Origin: Mytilus edulis
Lineage: Eukaryota; Mollusca; Bivalvia; Mytilida; Mytilidae
Assembly: GCF_963676685.1 (NCBI RefSeq)
Contig: NC_092346.1
Span: 49,443,062 to 49,507,061 of the forward strand
DNA length: 64,000 nucleotides
Direction of reading: 5' to 3'
This document shows positions 1 to 11,404 of this stretch, in pieces. Both the position numbers and the translations under genes were made by a program. Every line of letters begins with the position of its first letter. Within the stretch, counting starts at the first letter, position 1. The notes under the pieces were generated by a model, which was given only the letters and a program-made list of their open reading frames with translations, had not been told where the DNA came from and made no database searches.

Positions 1-1095
1 TTGCACTAACATTTGATGGGAAGAAATTGGCACCAGGTTTGACAACTGATTCTGGTGACTTCGATTTACTTGGATACGAAGAACTACCACTGAAAATTAA
101 ACAGGATCAATTTCAAACCATGTATAAACAGATAATGGATTTATATGATCGTCTAAAACATTTGGAAGACTCAGTTCTAAGCCAACTAGATAAGAGTGAA
201 TTTATTACAAGCCTCAGATATGTATCTTTCAATCTCACTCTTGCGACTAAAGACATGCGCCAACTAATTAGACAACAAACTTACGCACTCGATAAATTTA
301 TACTGAAAGATGAAAAGTAAATTGGCAAAAACGTTATTGATGTGATTAACACAAATATATAGAGGGCAAAGGCTGTAATTTTAGGTGCGCTTAATGCACG
401 CAATTGTATCCTAAATGCTATTTCACAGTTTAATGAATCTAACGAATATATCATGGACTTTTGCAATAAAGTTGATTTGTCTGCATCACCATCGTTTTTC
501 ACTTTAAAAGATCACCATTCGTTGAAAGAAATTACAAGTGAAGACGAAGAGACCCCTACACACCTTATTAAACAAAGAACCAAGAAATGGGAAGAAATCA
601 GAGGCTCATTTAAAGTGACAGGAAGCAAAGCACACCAAGCACTTGGCCTTGATGGATTAAAAAAACAGAAAGCCTTTTTTCAGGAAGCAATAGGTCAGCA
701 AAGACAACCAGTACCAGATGATAAACAGAAAAAAACAATGAAACATGGAACTGAAAATGAAATAAATGCGCTAGCTACCCTTCATTCCAAAGTTTTGCCA
801 TTATATTTTCCGAATTAAAGTTACTACGAAGAAGGTATAAGAATTGTGAAAACTGCAAGTCATGATATTATTGGTGTCCCCCGACGGAAGTATACGAGAA
901 TCACAGAAAAATGTGATAACTTCAGAAAATATTACATTTGCCGTAGAAGTTAAATGCCCCATGTCAGTATACAAATACAACAAATACAACACTCCTGTTT
1001 ACTAAAAGATTCCCGAAAGATACATTTGCCAAGTTATGTTGGAAATGAGAGCATTAGGTTGTAATGAGTGCCTATTTGTTTGTTGGTCTGAAGAA
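1..1095 (+). pseudogene. Decayed YqaJ-type viral-recombinase/nuclease gene
   Basis: One reading frame runs from the left edge to about position 880 with stops at 318-320, 360-362 and 816-818. It then shifts frame by one and continues to about 1095. The frame carries the hallmarks of a YqaJ/lambda-exonuclease-type PD-(D/E)XK nuclease: a RTKKWEEIRGSFKVTGSKAH start of domain, GTENEINALATL, then SPDGS (the likely metal-binding Asp) and VEVKCP (Glu and Lys of the core) near 940-957. A QVMLEMRALGCNECLFVCW segment follows at 1030-1085. Such domains occur in bacterial phage genes and are widespread in mollusc mobile elements. Three stops, an internal stop near 1003 and the frameshift make it non-functional. 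Homology ends exactly where a retrozyme fragment begins at 1096, so that insertion may have truncated it. The 5' end lies outside the window. Confidence 0.72.
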
Positions 1096-1156
1096 CCAGT
1101 GGTATAAATAGTTATCAAAGGTACTAGGATTATAATTTAGTACGCCAGACGCGCAA
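1096..1156 (-). mobile_element. Retrozyme-like repeat fragment (end of monomer plus part of hammerhead)
   Basis: About 60 bp match the minus-strand retrozyme copies at 59735-59790: CCAGTGGTRTAAATAG, then a TATCAAA..GTAC..GGATTATAATTT stretch, then TACGCCAGACGCGC. The similarity stops inside the hammerhead stem III loop. It is a truncated piece, with no catalytic core. Confidence 0.7.
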
Positions 1157-2646
1157 ACATTAAAATTATTATTTGGGCATTTGTGAACATGTCGTTTGTA
1201 AAATAGATGTATGATTGTAGGATGAAGCTTTTTATTGTCATGCGAAGTACTCACTTATCACGAGTTATAGGATACCCACATTTTGTATATCGAATCCTAT
1301 AAACTACATGTCCGTCAGACAGGATTCACCTGACCCTGAATTTGCCTCATTTCATGGATGAAGATTCATTCTAGTGGTCAAGTCCGTATCGAGGATACGT
1401 TAAGCTTTATGATAACTGTCTGTTGTTATGATTGTAAGGTGTACATTTTCGACTTGTGCAAGGTTTCAACTAACATTGAACTCATTATCATGCATCATTC
1501 GGCAATGTTTGTTTTATGTTGTTTGGCCTTTTGAATATATACCTGTATGCTATATCGAAAAGGTGTTTCGTGTATGGTGTACATGTCTGTCTGCATGTTT
1601 CATATATGACCATGATGACTTCAATTGTGTTTGATTTATTGAATGATAATAAGATGTCTATGTCTGGCTGTCGGTCAGGGTTCATATACTTTTGACCTTA
1701 TGTTCCGAATTAATTGGCCAAGCATAACTTTTACATGTGTCAGTTTCAAAGGCACTGTAAGGATCGGAACACATTTATTTGGTGTACGGGATATTTGTAG
1801 AGATCTGTATGGCATGGTTCATCTGACCGTGACCTTTTTTTATGAAACATTGACAATCTTAAAGGGATTATGAACGGACTGATCTAACATTCAAGTAAAA
1901 GTAACGTTTTCCGGATACCTTTTTACTTAATGCTAGCGCAGCCACGAAATACCAAATAAACCCAGGTTCTTTACATAAACAATGAAGACCAGTTCTGCCC
2001 TGGACACCTTGTCACACTAGGGGACATGTGTCTACAACAACCGGCATAACGGACAATTCTCTGGGAGGACAAAGCTAATACTTGACCGGATAATGATTTG
2101 GGCAAGTATAAGCCAGCATTCTAGGAAAAGAAGTCTTAAAGAAATAATACCTCAATAATCATATTTATTTCATACCAAAATACACAATAAATATTCTAAT
2201 ATTATGGCAGTTAATTGTACAACAATACAGAAGTTAAATAAAGTGGGGAAATGTCTTACTTTTAGTAGGGATTTTAAACTGTATCATTTAAACCATTTTA
2301 TACCCAAGTCCTAAAGTTTAAACCCAAAATGAAGCCAAAACATTTAAGAGACGAATTGGTCCAGAACAGTAATAGTAAACAGCATGACTGTAATGAATAC
2401 TGATAGTTACCTTCGAGGAAAGTATGAATTCTGGACAATGTATAAAATGTGAATTCAGTTTATAATTAATAACTAAATGACTTAACAAATGGTACTTTCT
2501 TGAAATAAGATTTGCAATTTAAGCAACACCATCTTACCTTTAACTTTTAATAACCGGTTTAGAAAAGGAGTAAAGTTATTGTGTACATACACACAGGTGA
2601 AAGTTTTCATGTAAACAATAGTAATTATATAAAAATGTAAATATGC
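1157..2646. other. Non-coding interval with faint old repeats
   Basis: No credible coding region. Two imperfect copies of a motif resembling TTCATCTGACCNTGACCTT (near 1325 and 1818) suggest an old dispersed repeat. The part from roughly 2160 to 2646 is AT-rich and probably includes the body of the minus-strand LTR whose edge is at 2697, but the outer LTR boundary could not be placed. Confidence 0.35.
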
Positions 2647-2710
2647 TCAAGCTAAAAAGGGAGCTAATAAATAACTCTTAATTCCAATATTGTCACATTC
2701 CTCCCCACTT
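2647..2710 (-). mobile_element. Edge of an LTR plus polypurine tract (minus-strand LTR element)
   Basis: Read on the minus strand, AAGTGGGGAGGAA (2710-2698) is a polypurine tract, directly followed by TGTGACAATATTGG, an LTR start with the usual TG. A 51-bp block 2647-2697 recurs with one mismatch at 5576-5626 in the same orientation, as expected for two LTRs of one family. The two copies diverge outside this block, so they need not come from one insertion. Confidence 0.55.
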
Positions 2711-2792
2711 AAAGATCAAATGTCATCATTTTATCTAACAAAAATAATGAAGGAATCTGTAAACGTAATAGTACATGTATATAAAAAAATAT

Positions 2793-2886
2793 ATCAAAAT
2801 GTTCAATAAATATGTATACAAAAGTTCAATAAATATGTATACAAAAGTTCAATAAATATGTATACAAAAGTTCAATAAATATGCAT
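2793..2886. repeat. 23-bp tandem repeat, about 4 copies
   Basis: The unit AAAGTTCAATAAATATGTAT plus AC and one A is repeated about four times with small changes in the first and last units. It lies between the polypurine tract and the minus-strand coding remnant. Confidence 0.85.
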
Positions 2887-2940
2887 CAAAATATCCATAA
2901 ATATATAAACGGAATATAAACAAAAATTGGTCACTTAACG

Positions 2941-3180
2941 TTAATGTTTCTTCGCTTTTATTACTGTCCTTGTCAAAGTATTCTTGTCGAAATTAAATTT
3001 CAAATGTTCGTCCCTCGAATTATAGTATGTGTCCTCTACTTTTGGTTTCTTTCCCGAATTCACATATCTTTTACGTGTTTCTTGAGCCTCTTCCTTGGCT
3101 TTTCTCTTCCTTTCCTCAACTTTCTCCCTCGTTTGTTTTGCTTCCTCCCTTTCCTTTACGTCGCCGACTCGATATGGCAA
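2941..3180 (-). pseudogene. Lys/Glu-rich C-terminal remnant, probably of an LTR-element polyprotein
   Basis: A 79-codon open frame, rich in Lys, Arg and Glu, starting MPYRVGDVKEREEAKQ and ending IKAKKH. It is predicted to be largely helical or coiled. It points toward the polypurine tract and LTR at 2697-2710, in the place where the C-terminus of a retrotransposon polyprotein is expected. I do not recognise a catalytic domain, so the assignment rests on position only. Upstream coding on this strand is lost where the plus-strand LINE begins. Confidence 0.35.
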
Positions 3181-3261
3181 AACATCCTTCGGATCAATGA
3201 AATTTTTATTATTAAACCTCTATACACCTATATCTATCTTCAGAGCATTTATGGTCCTTAA

Positions 3262-5295
3262 CGAGATGTTTCTTTAGTATATTTCAAAGAACTTGTATCA
3301 AGTGCGCCGAATAGCAATAAGAGACCCGAAGTGATTAATAATGAATGTGTTTTTGATGAACTAGATGCAGATATTACTGCGGATGAGATTATAAAGGCAA
3401 TTAATGAACTTAAAATGGACAAAAGCCATGGTCCAGACTGTTTGCTGAATGAATTTTTCATTGAATACAAGGAATTTATTATTCCACATTTATGTACTAT
3501 TTTTAACGCCGTATTGATTAGTGGATATTTCCCGTCATCATGGTCAGATGCCATCCTGGTACCAATTTTCAAATCTGGTGATGCTAATGATGCAGCAAAC
3601 TATCGTGGCATAAGCCTTGTCAGCAATCTAGGTAAACTTTTCACCACAATACTTAATAAAAGATTATTAAATTGGGCAACTGTCAATGATATATTATCTG
3701 ATGCACAGTTTGGTTTTCGAAACGGTTATAGTACAGTTGATGCTGTTTTTTGTTTATACTCTGTTATTCAAAATACACTATGTAAAAATAAAAGATTATA
3801 TTGTTGCTTTGTAGACTACTTGAAAGCTTTTGACTCAATTGATCGCTTATGTTTATGGTACAAAATTTCCAGATTAGGTATTCGGGGAAGACTATTAACT
3901 GTTTTAAAATCTATGTATAATAATGTTAGAACCTGTATTAGATTCAATGGGCTAAACTCTGATTACTTTTGTAACAACCTTGGTTTAATGCAAGGGGAAG
4001 TTCTTTCTCCAATTTTATTTTCTTTCTATGTGAATGATTTTGAAAATGAATTTATTGCTAATGGCAATTGTGCCTTAGAGTTTCAAGATATAACATTATT
4101 TTTGTTAATGTATGCTGATGACATGATTTTGATGTCTGAAACAGTAGAAGGTTTACAGGAAATGTTAAATACTTTGTCAATTTACACAGAAAAATGGGGC
4201 TTGTCTGTTAATACAAAAAAAACAAAAATTGTTGTTTTTAGGAAGGGTGGAATTGTACGGCCTAATGAGACATGGGTCTATAACGGTCAAACAATGGATA
4301 TTGTGGAACAATTTTGTTATTTAGGTGTATTAATACCGTATAATTGTAAATTTCTTAAAACACAGAAACATTGTGCAGAACAAGGTAGAAAAGCTATGTT
4401 CAGTATGAGAAGAACTACATCATCATTATGTTTAAATGTATTTACAATGCTTAGTCTTTTTGATACTTATGTTAGTAGCATATTAATGTATGGGTGTGAA
4501 ATATGGGGAGTACACAAATCTCCTATGATAGAAAAGGTCCATTTGGACTACTGCAAAATGTTATTAAGTGTCAAAAGAACGACCTCAAATGTGATGGTCT
4601 ATTTTGAATTAGGTAGATTTCCACTGCAGTATGAGCGTAATTATAGAATACTTAAATTTTGGTTCAAAATTTTAATTAGTGACAATTGTATATTAAGGTC
4701 TTGTTATAAAGAACTCGTGTTAAATTGTTCAAAATGTATGAATTGGGCAACATATGTTAAAAGATTGATATATAGTCTTGGTATGAATAATTTGTGGGAT
4801 AATCAGTGGTTGTTAAATGTAGACAGCTCATATTTACCTTTGATAAGACAGCGTTTGTTTGATCAAGCTAACCAAGAGTTACAATTTTTATTAGATTCTT
4901 CTTCAAAGTGTAGATTATATAAGTATGTTGTAACAAATGTAGTTTTGCAATTTTATTTACAGAAATGCATTCCTGTACTTTTTCGTAAATGTATAACAAG
5001 GATTCGTTTGTCTTCACATAACCTTTGTATTGAAACTGGACGTTATGTTGGTACTAATAGAAATGAAAGAAATTGTATTTTTTGTGATTTAGGAGTAATA
5101 GAGGATGAATTTCATTTTATCCTTCAATGTAGTAGATATACTGATTTGCGAAAAAAATATATAAAAAAATATTACTGGTCTAGGCCATCAACTTTTAAAT
5201 TAATAGAATTATTGTCAGGTGAAAACACAAAACAGCTTTGTAACTTGGGAAAGTTTATACATTTCTCTTTTAAATTAAGAAACAGTTTATTGTAA
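3262..5295 (+). CDS. Non-LTR (LINE) reverse transcriptase, 5'-truncated element
   Basis: The frame is open from just after a stop at 3259-3261 to 5295; homology is clear from about 3280. It encodes the RT of a LINE-type retrotransposon, which copies its RNA at a nicked target. Visible parts in order are the region before RT (DKSHGPDCLLNEFF), palm motifs YRGISLVSNLGK, DAQFGFRNGYSTVDA and VDYLKAFDSIDR (motif A Asp), then GLMQGEVLSPILFSFYVNDF and YADDMILM (motif C). The C-terminal Cys/His motif is CIFCDLGVIEDEFHFILQC. The apurinic endonuclease normally upstream of RT is absent, so the copy is 5'-truncated and cannot move by itself, although the RT frame has no stop. There is no convincing start codon; a GTG at 3331 is only a formal one. 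The clade (I/Nimb-like or CR1-like) is uncertain. The copy sits between two LTR fragments and may be nested. Confidence 0.85.
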   Translation, partial: RDVSLVYFKELVSSAPNSNKRPEVINNECVFDELDADITADEIIKAINELKMDKSHGPDCLLNEFFIEYKEFIIPHLCTIFNAVLISGYFPSSWSDAILVPIFKSGDANDAANYRGISLVSNLGKLFTTILNKRLLNWATVNDILSDAQFGFRNGYSTVDAVFCLYSVIQNTLCKNKRLYCCFVDYLKAFDSIDRLCLWYKISRLGIRGRLLTVLKSMYNNVRTCIRFNGLNSDYFCNNLGLMQGEVLSPILFSFYVNDFENEFIANGNCALEFQDITLFLLMYADDMILMSETVEGLQEMLNTLSIYTEKWGLSVNTKKTKIVVFRKGGIVRPNETWVYNGQTMDIVEQFCYLGVLIPYNCKFLKTQKHCAEQGRKAMFSMRRTTSSLCLNVFTMLSLFDTYVSSILMYGCEIWGVHKSPMIEKVHLDYCKMLLSVKRTTSNVMVYFELGRFPLQYERNYRILKFWFKILISDNCILRSCYKELVLNCSKCMNWATYVKRLIYSLGMNNLWDNQWLLNVDSSYLPLIRQRLFDQANQELQFLLDSSSKCRLYKYVVTNVVLQFYLQKCIPVLFRKCITRIRLSSHNLCIETGRYVGTNRNERNCIFCDLGVIEDEFHFILQCSRYTDLRKKYIKKYYWSRPSTFKLIELLSGENTKQLCNLGKFIHFSFKLRNSLL

Positions 5296-5459
5296 TAAAA
5301 GATATTTTGTATTGTTGAAACTTCTGACGTCACCTATTGTTTATTATACATATTGTTTATATTGTTTGTAATATGCCATATGTATACACTGTACATGTAC
5401 TTGATTATACTGATGAGCCGTAAGGCTCAAAGTTAATAAAGAATTTGAATTTGAATTTA
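5296..5459 (+). mobile_element. 3' UTR and tail of the LINE
   Basis: The sequence downstream of the RT stop ends in AATAAA (5435-5440) and a short GAATTT tandem tail. Just before it is a hairpin, TGAGCC (5414-5419) / GGCTCA (5424-5429) with a GTAA loop. Terminal hairpins plus short repeat tails are typical of LINE 3' ends recognised by their own RT. Confidence 0.75.
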
Positions 5460-5575
5460 GTACCTGTAATTTCCTTCTAGACAAATCACATATCTTACAG
5501 GTATATAAGGTCAGCTTTTCTTTGTGTACACTACCAAAGTGTGACTTGTACTCGTTAAATGAGCGGAAGAATTGG

Positions 5576-5626
5576 TCAAGCTAAAAAGGGAGCTAATAAA
5601 TAACTCTTAATTCCAATATTGCCACA
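5576..5626 (-). mobile_element. Second LTR fragment of the 2647-2697 family
   Basis: 51 bp with one mismatch to 2647-2697, ending in CCACA (TGTGG on the minus strand). It lies 117 bp beyond the LINE tail. Sequence from 5460 to 5575 may be the remainder of this LTR but does not match the first copy. Confidence 0.5.
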
Positions 5627-8207
5627 GGATAATTCGCGATTTTTCACTTTTCATCTTATTATGTTGATAATACCATAAAAAACATATTCACCAAGTTTTA
5701 TTTCGATATGAAAAGTAATAAAGAAGAAAATTGGGAATTATTTATTTTATTTTTTCAAACTTCCTGACTTATGTGACGTAGTTTAAGTTTTTGAGCATGC
5801 CGGGAGTGAAATTAATCTCATTTAAGTCATGTAATGAATTAAACAATACAAGCCACAATTGTATTCAAGACAGCAAGTCTGTTGTCTGTTTTTATAGTAA
5901 ACATTTACTGAATTCGTTTTTGTTCACTGAGAATATATTCCTAAGACGAGCTCAAGTATGTCAATTAATTCATAGGGCATCATGTGATAGTTGAAATTAC
6001 CCAGTGCAATCATTTTGTGTCCAACTGTGTCTTTAAAACATATCAAATGTTGTATCCACTGTCTGCTGTTCTGTAGTCTGTTCGGTCGCGGTTTTTTTTT
6101 TTAAACTTTAGCCTCCCACTTCGGCAATACCAAATCATAGAGGGGGGGGGGGGGGGCGGTTACCCGGGACAAACTTTTTTTTTGTCAATTCATAAAAATA
6201 TCGTTATAAGTAACAACTTTCTGTATTCTAAGATCTGCTATGACATCACAACATTGAATTCACCAAGGTACACTTAAGCTTTTATCTATAGATGTCTTAT
6301 TAAAAATAATAATCACGGAATCTTAAAGTATTTTCTATGTTAAACATATATAATGTCTGAGATATTTTCTTATGCAAATAAGTTTAAAATTTTCATTTTT
6401 TTTAAGATAATAGAGTAATCAGATATGTAATTTGACCCATATCTTGCGGTTCATCGAGAAAAACCGGCAAGATTAACATTGTTAAATACTTCATTTATTT
6501 GTTATTCTGTTTATTTTATTATTTTGAGTTTATGCATTAAATATCAATTTCTAACATAACATGATTTTTTTTTACATTTAATAGTACTCCTTAATTCTTG
6601 TCAAGAGTGTCATATTATAAGTTTGTAGCGCACTTAGGAGTCCTAATCAGTGTTAAGACACACTAACTTCATAAAATATTATTATATGAAATGATATATA
6701 GATTTCTGAACAAAAGAACAACCCAAATAATTACACACAAAAAAAGAACCATAGAGCATAAATCTTTAAAGATTTCTTGTTTATGAATGTTGAAAATTTG
6801 TTTCTTACTGTTAAACCGTCTCGAATTAATTTATTGATTATAAAATTCTTAAAAAAAACACCTTTTCCCTGTTATTTCAACGTTTATTGGGGCCAGTTGT
6901 TATAGAAATTTAACTTCTGACACCTCTTAGCAATATTACAGGTAAACATGTGATCATCTAGCCACCTGTAATATGCATTTACCTGTAAAAATCAAACCTT
7001 TTAGAGAAAAAATACAAATATACATGTATATTCCAAAGAAAAAAGTTGACCGCCAATCAAAATCGATTTTACAATTGGCTAGCATTTCCGGTTTTATCTA
7101 TTGTGTTTTAATTCACTTGGCCGAGGTTAACTATCATTGTCGAAACAATTCACCTTGTCGACTGTAAATGCATTATCAAAGAAGTAACTATCATTGTCTG
7201 CGCGCGAGTCACATTAATTAGACCATCTATGATGGTCGACCGTAAAGTATACTTTACGCCGTACATCTATAATGGTCGACCGATAATCTATCATTGTCGC
7301 CGATAAACTGTGATTATCTATTAATGTGCTTTACGCGTTCCATACATGTGCGTTAACCGTCTAATAACGCTATTTAAAGCGCATCGACGACCTTTGGTGT
7401 AGCTATTAACCAACGAAAAGTATTAGTGATAGCCATGCAACTTTTAATCTAGATTGTAGGATTTATATGTGGATTTTTTATACGAATTCTGGTAATTAAA
7501 GTAAATAATACAATAGAACATTTTTATGATTTTGTTCTTCAAACACTTTAAACAAACATATGAAACTGACACGATCGACAGTGTATTAAAAAATACATGT
7601 TTGTATTCTGAACTTTTTGCGTCATTCCAGCAAACATTTTCACTTGCTTGTACTGTGGAAATAAAATGTGTATTAATTTGTGACACTAAAGTGAATGTTG
7701 AATACGTAGTTAAACTCAAGGTTAATAAAAGATTAGCATTATGTAATTCTAATCTTTTGATCTTCATTCAGTGACATCTAGGCGTCACGGTTCACCATTT
7801 CAGGTGTGAACAACATTTCGTATGAATGATATACGGGAGTCAGTTATAGTTTTCGACACAGAAATGTAAGAAAAAGAATTAAAATGAATTTACGGGAGAA
7901 ATAAGGTCGCACAATAACTGGATAGCTGTTGTATATTTTTATAAAATTTTCATAAGCTCACTTTTAAATGAATTATGACTTCTGATTACTTTTGTAACGA
8001 TAAAATACTGAATTATTTTAATTGAATAAATTTATAAATAAAAATAGCCTTCTAAACACGAGTGTATGAACTAAAAATTGTACTTTTTTAAATTAGAATC
8101 GGCAACCTTTAATATTTCAAACAGATTGCAATTATATAATTTAGTCCATCCAAAGCGATCTTTATTTACCTATTTAGGAATTAATGTTCTCATCAAAATA
8201 TCTTCAA
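5627..8207. other. AT-rich non-coding interval
   Basis: No convincing gene on either strand. It contains a G run at 6141-6157, and a cluster of short palindromes and repeated GGTCGACCG motifs at 7225-7330, described in the findings. The short open frames between 7444 and 7774 overlap each other on opposite strands and show no recognisable domain. Confidence 0.5.
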
Positions 8208-8402
8208 TCTCGCAACGCATGAATACTTCAGCTATTTGAAAAAAAGATGTTTTAAAAATTGAGAGGAAATTTAAGGATCCTCTTGGAATGGAATCGAAAA
8301 ATTACGAATAGATATTCTTTTCAAGTGTGAAAAACGTCAACCAAATTTATTATTTATTCATAATCGGGAGCGTCCTTATTAAAATTTTAGTCTTCTTCTC
8401 AC

Positions 8403-8509
8403 GGTCAACGGAAAAAAGTCACAGGAAAAAAAGTCACAAAACCTCTAGGAAAAAAAGTCACAGGAAAAAAAGTCTCAAGAAAAAAAGTCACAGGAAAAAA
8501 AGTCACAAT
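8403..8509 (+). repeat. Array of GGAAAAAAAGTCAC units (left inverted array)
   Basis: Six spaced or adjacent units of the motif with small variants (AGTCTC, AAAACC spacer). The reverse complement of this array occurs at 12267-12334, giving the block long subterminal inverted repeats. Confidence 0.85.
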
Positions 8510-9264
8510 TAATAAAATTATTTGAAAGAAGTATATAAAATGTTTTTTAAGAAGTATGTTGGAATGCACATGACAAAAGTGATATTGTATATCAGCTGTA
8601 TGAAATAAATAATTAAAAAAATTGCAGTTTTGTTAAATAAAAATAATACTTCTTGTAAAAGTGTATCAGATCAATTATTTTTAAATAAAAGCTTTAAAAA
8701 TTTATATCGGTAAAGCGCACATCGATATTAACAGATTTCGTTTTATTTATGGGTTAATAAAATAAAAAAATATATTCTTTTCATCATTTAAAAAAAAAAA
8801 AAAAAACACTAAAAAAAATGATAATAGTAAAAGTGTAATAATTTATGTTCTCTTTTTCAAAACAAACTCTTAAACAAACAGGATAAGCCATTTGTTTCCT
8901 TTTCATTCGTGATAAGCCCTAGTTGTTTTTCATGGGTAGGGCTTCCTTCCAAAAGAGGAAGTGAAAGGTCTACAAAAAAGGGAAAGGTGCCACAAGAAGC
9001 CACTAATTAATCTCAACAGTCACTGTCAATAAATGTTGTAATTACATAATTATTGTTAATGGGGATGTTTGTTTAACATGTAATTGAAGGATTCTCATGA
9101 TATTGGTAAAAACACAGCTATAGAAAAACAAAAATCACAATAACATGTGGTCAAACCATATCATAAACTTTCTAACTTTGACTCAAATTAAAGAAAATGT
9201 ATGAATGACTTCATTTACTTTTCTATATAAGAAAAAAATAATTTCAAGTGTTATTAAATCAAAT

Positions 9265-9480
9265 ATGGAAGTCATCAAGAGCAACAAAGGCGGGTCCAAA
9301 CTTTGCTACCAGGGGTACATGTACACCAAGCATACTACCAGAAAGACAGTACAGTGGTGGAAATGTGTGAAGCGATCCAGCACTGCATGTAAAGGGTCCA
9401 TTACAACTTCTCTGCAGAATGAAAATCCAACTCCTGGCCAGTCACACAACCATGATCCAAGTGATATTAGCATAAAGTAC
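9265..9480 (+). CDS. FLYWCH zinc-finger exon of a MULE-type protein
   Basis: A start at 9265 (MEVIKSNKGGSKLCYQGYMY) gives one FLYWCH domain: an aromatic GYMYTKH strand, WWKCVKR, C-KGSI, and a closing HNHD. These supply the Cys2-His2 zinc ligands and the conserved Trp. FLYWCH fingers bind DNA and commonly form the N-terminus of MULE transposases in animals. The frame stays open to 9570, but homology fades after HNHDPSDISIK near 9480, so the real exon probably ends there. The next coding piece is at 11405 on the same strand. No clear donor site was seen, so it may be degraded. Function in this copy is doubtful. Confidence 0.65.
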
Positions 9481-10499
9481 AGTACAGCCTGTGACTTCCT
9501 CTTAGTTATGTCCACCCTCTTGCATGGTCAACATCCAATGGTGAACATTTATTGGGGTATTCAATCTTGAGATGTTGGCCATTTATTGGGGGTCATAAAT
9601 CATGGGCAGATCTTTTATCTAATTATGTTACCTGTTAAAATCAATCAGGGTTGAAGTTTTCAGCTGGTATGTTTCATTAAAATTTACCTGTACAGGTAAC
9701 TTGGGTTTCTTTTAAAATTGACATTTAACCTTTTTTTGAAAATGTAGAATAAAGTATTGTTTTACTCTGTTAATTTATTATTATTTTTTGTCTTTAATGT
9801 TATTTAAATTTTTTATTTTTTAATTGTTTTTTTTTTAAATTTTGTTTGTTTTGTTTCTTACTGTTTTGTTTCTTATTCTTTTAATTTCTTCTTAGTAAGA
9901 ATCTTGAGTCAAAACTAATTTTTTTTATCTAAATTTTCTTCAAATCTCAAAACAAGAGTTGTGCACAAACAATCACCGAAAAGAATTATTTTCCAAATGT
10001 CCACCTAGTTATCATAAAATTTTGATAAATGTTCATTAAAAATGCTAATCATAATGAAAAATGTTCTTATAATATATATCTGAATCAAGTGAATCTTATG
10101 AAAAGAAATTATTTAAAGAAATTGTCTTGAAACTTATTAAATATGTTATCTTCAGTTTGGTTAATTTCTTTCAAAATTTGTCAGACTCTCCAGAAAAAAT
10201 AAAGTGCACTTCTAAAGAAAGTGACACTTTAATGGTCTATTAATTAAATCATTTTTTTCCCCAGTGTATTATATTGTTGAAAGTGCTGGACTGGCATGAT
10301 ACATATTCTTGGTATACATTTACAAAGAATATTTCAATCAACCTAGGCCTTTTAGATAAAGTTAATAATTGCAGGGACTTGAATGAATTAAGACTTTTAA
10401 AGTCCTTAATAAAAAATGAATTTAAAGAAAAATCTAAAAATAATAACTTATGATAAAAACTGTAAAGTTAACTTGATTGTGTCAATTAAGGTAGAGAAT

Positions 10500-11040
10500 T
10501 TTTGGTCATAAAATAGTGGACAATATAAAATTCCTAGAAAGGATAGAATGTGCAAACTGTGCCTCTTGTAGGTCAATGAAGAACACCTATTCCTTGATTG
10601 TAAAATTAACAAAACAACTTTGAGATATAAATCTATTTGAAAATTATTTACCTTCTCATTAAAATGTCTCTAACCCAAGAACAAAAAGTAAAAGAAATGC
10701 TTAACCTCTAAAACATGGATCACGTTTAAAATATCATATGACAATAAAAATATTATCAAATTTTGCTGTACTGAATATTTCTAATACTTATAAATATTTT
10801 ATTCAATAAAGAAATAATGAATTGCCTAAATTTTATTTAGCGTAAGTCCTAAAGACAATCTTAATCATATGTTAAGATCAGTCTATCTACAAAAATAAAC
10901 CATTTTGATTTTAGAAAATTATTTGAGAAACACCTTGTCAATAGAAAAAGGCAGGCATTGTAAATGTTTGCAGTATATTTGAAAATGAGATTCATTTATT
11001 CTTCACTACCAAAAAATAGACTTAATATAAAAAATAACTT
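10500..11040 (+). mobile_element. Decayed LINE C-terminal fragments
   Basis: Two stretches translate to the Cys/His tail seen in LINE proteins: DRMCKLCLL-VNEEHLFLDC near 10545-10600, and a NVCSIFENEIHLFFTTKK stretch near 10960-11020. Both are broken by stops and frameshifts. They lie between the two coding pieces of the candidate MULE. Confidence 0.5.
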
Positions 11041-11404
11041 AAATTGATCAAAAATTATTTAAAAGGTATAATATCAAAACTAATAGTCAGGACACAATTA
11101 TTTTTTAATTAAGCTGTTTGTTCAACTAGTTTTATTGTTTCATTTTATTTTTGAATTTCTTGTCATTATAATCACAGTTATTAAATTTGACAAACACATA
11201 CATGGATATTTTACCTGAGACACCTGACCTGTAAGTTATATAATTTTAACACTTCAATGCATTCAAGATTTCCCTTTATCCTTGACTAGTTTTTGAGTAA
11301 TACCTTGTGTATTAAAAAAGCAACAGGGGGTATGATGATGAACATATAGGGCCACCATGGTGAACATATTTTTTATGGCCACCATTAATAAGATAAAGTC
11401 ACAG

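Noticed and set aside
2793..2886. CRISPR-like array
   Set aside because: This array and the other tandem arrays here have no variable spacers, and the DNA is eukaryotic.
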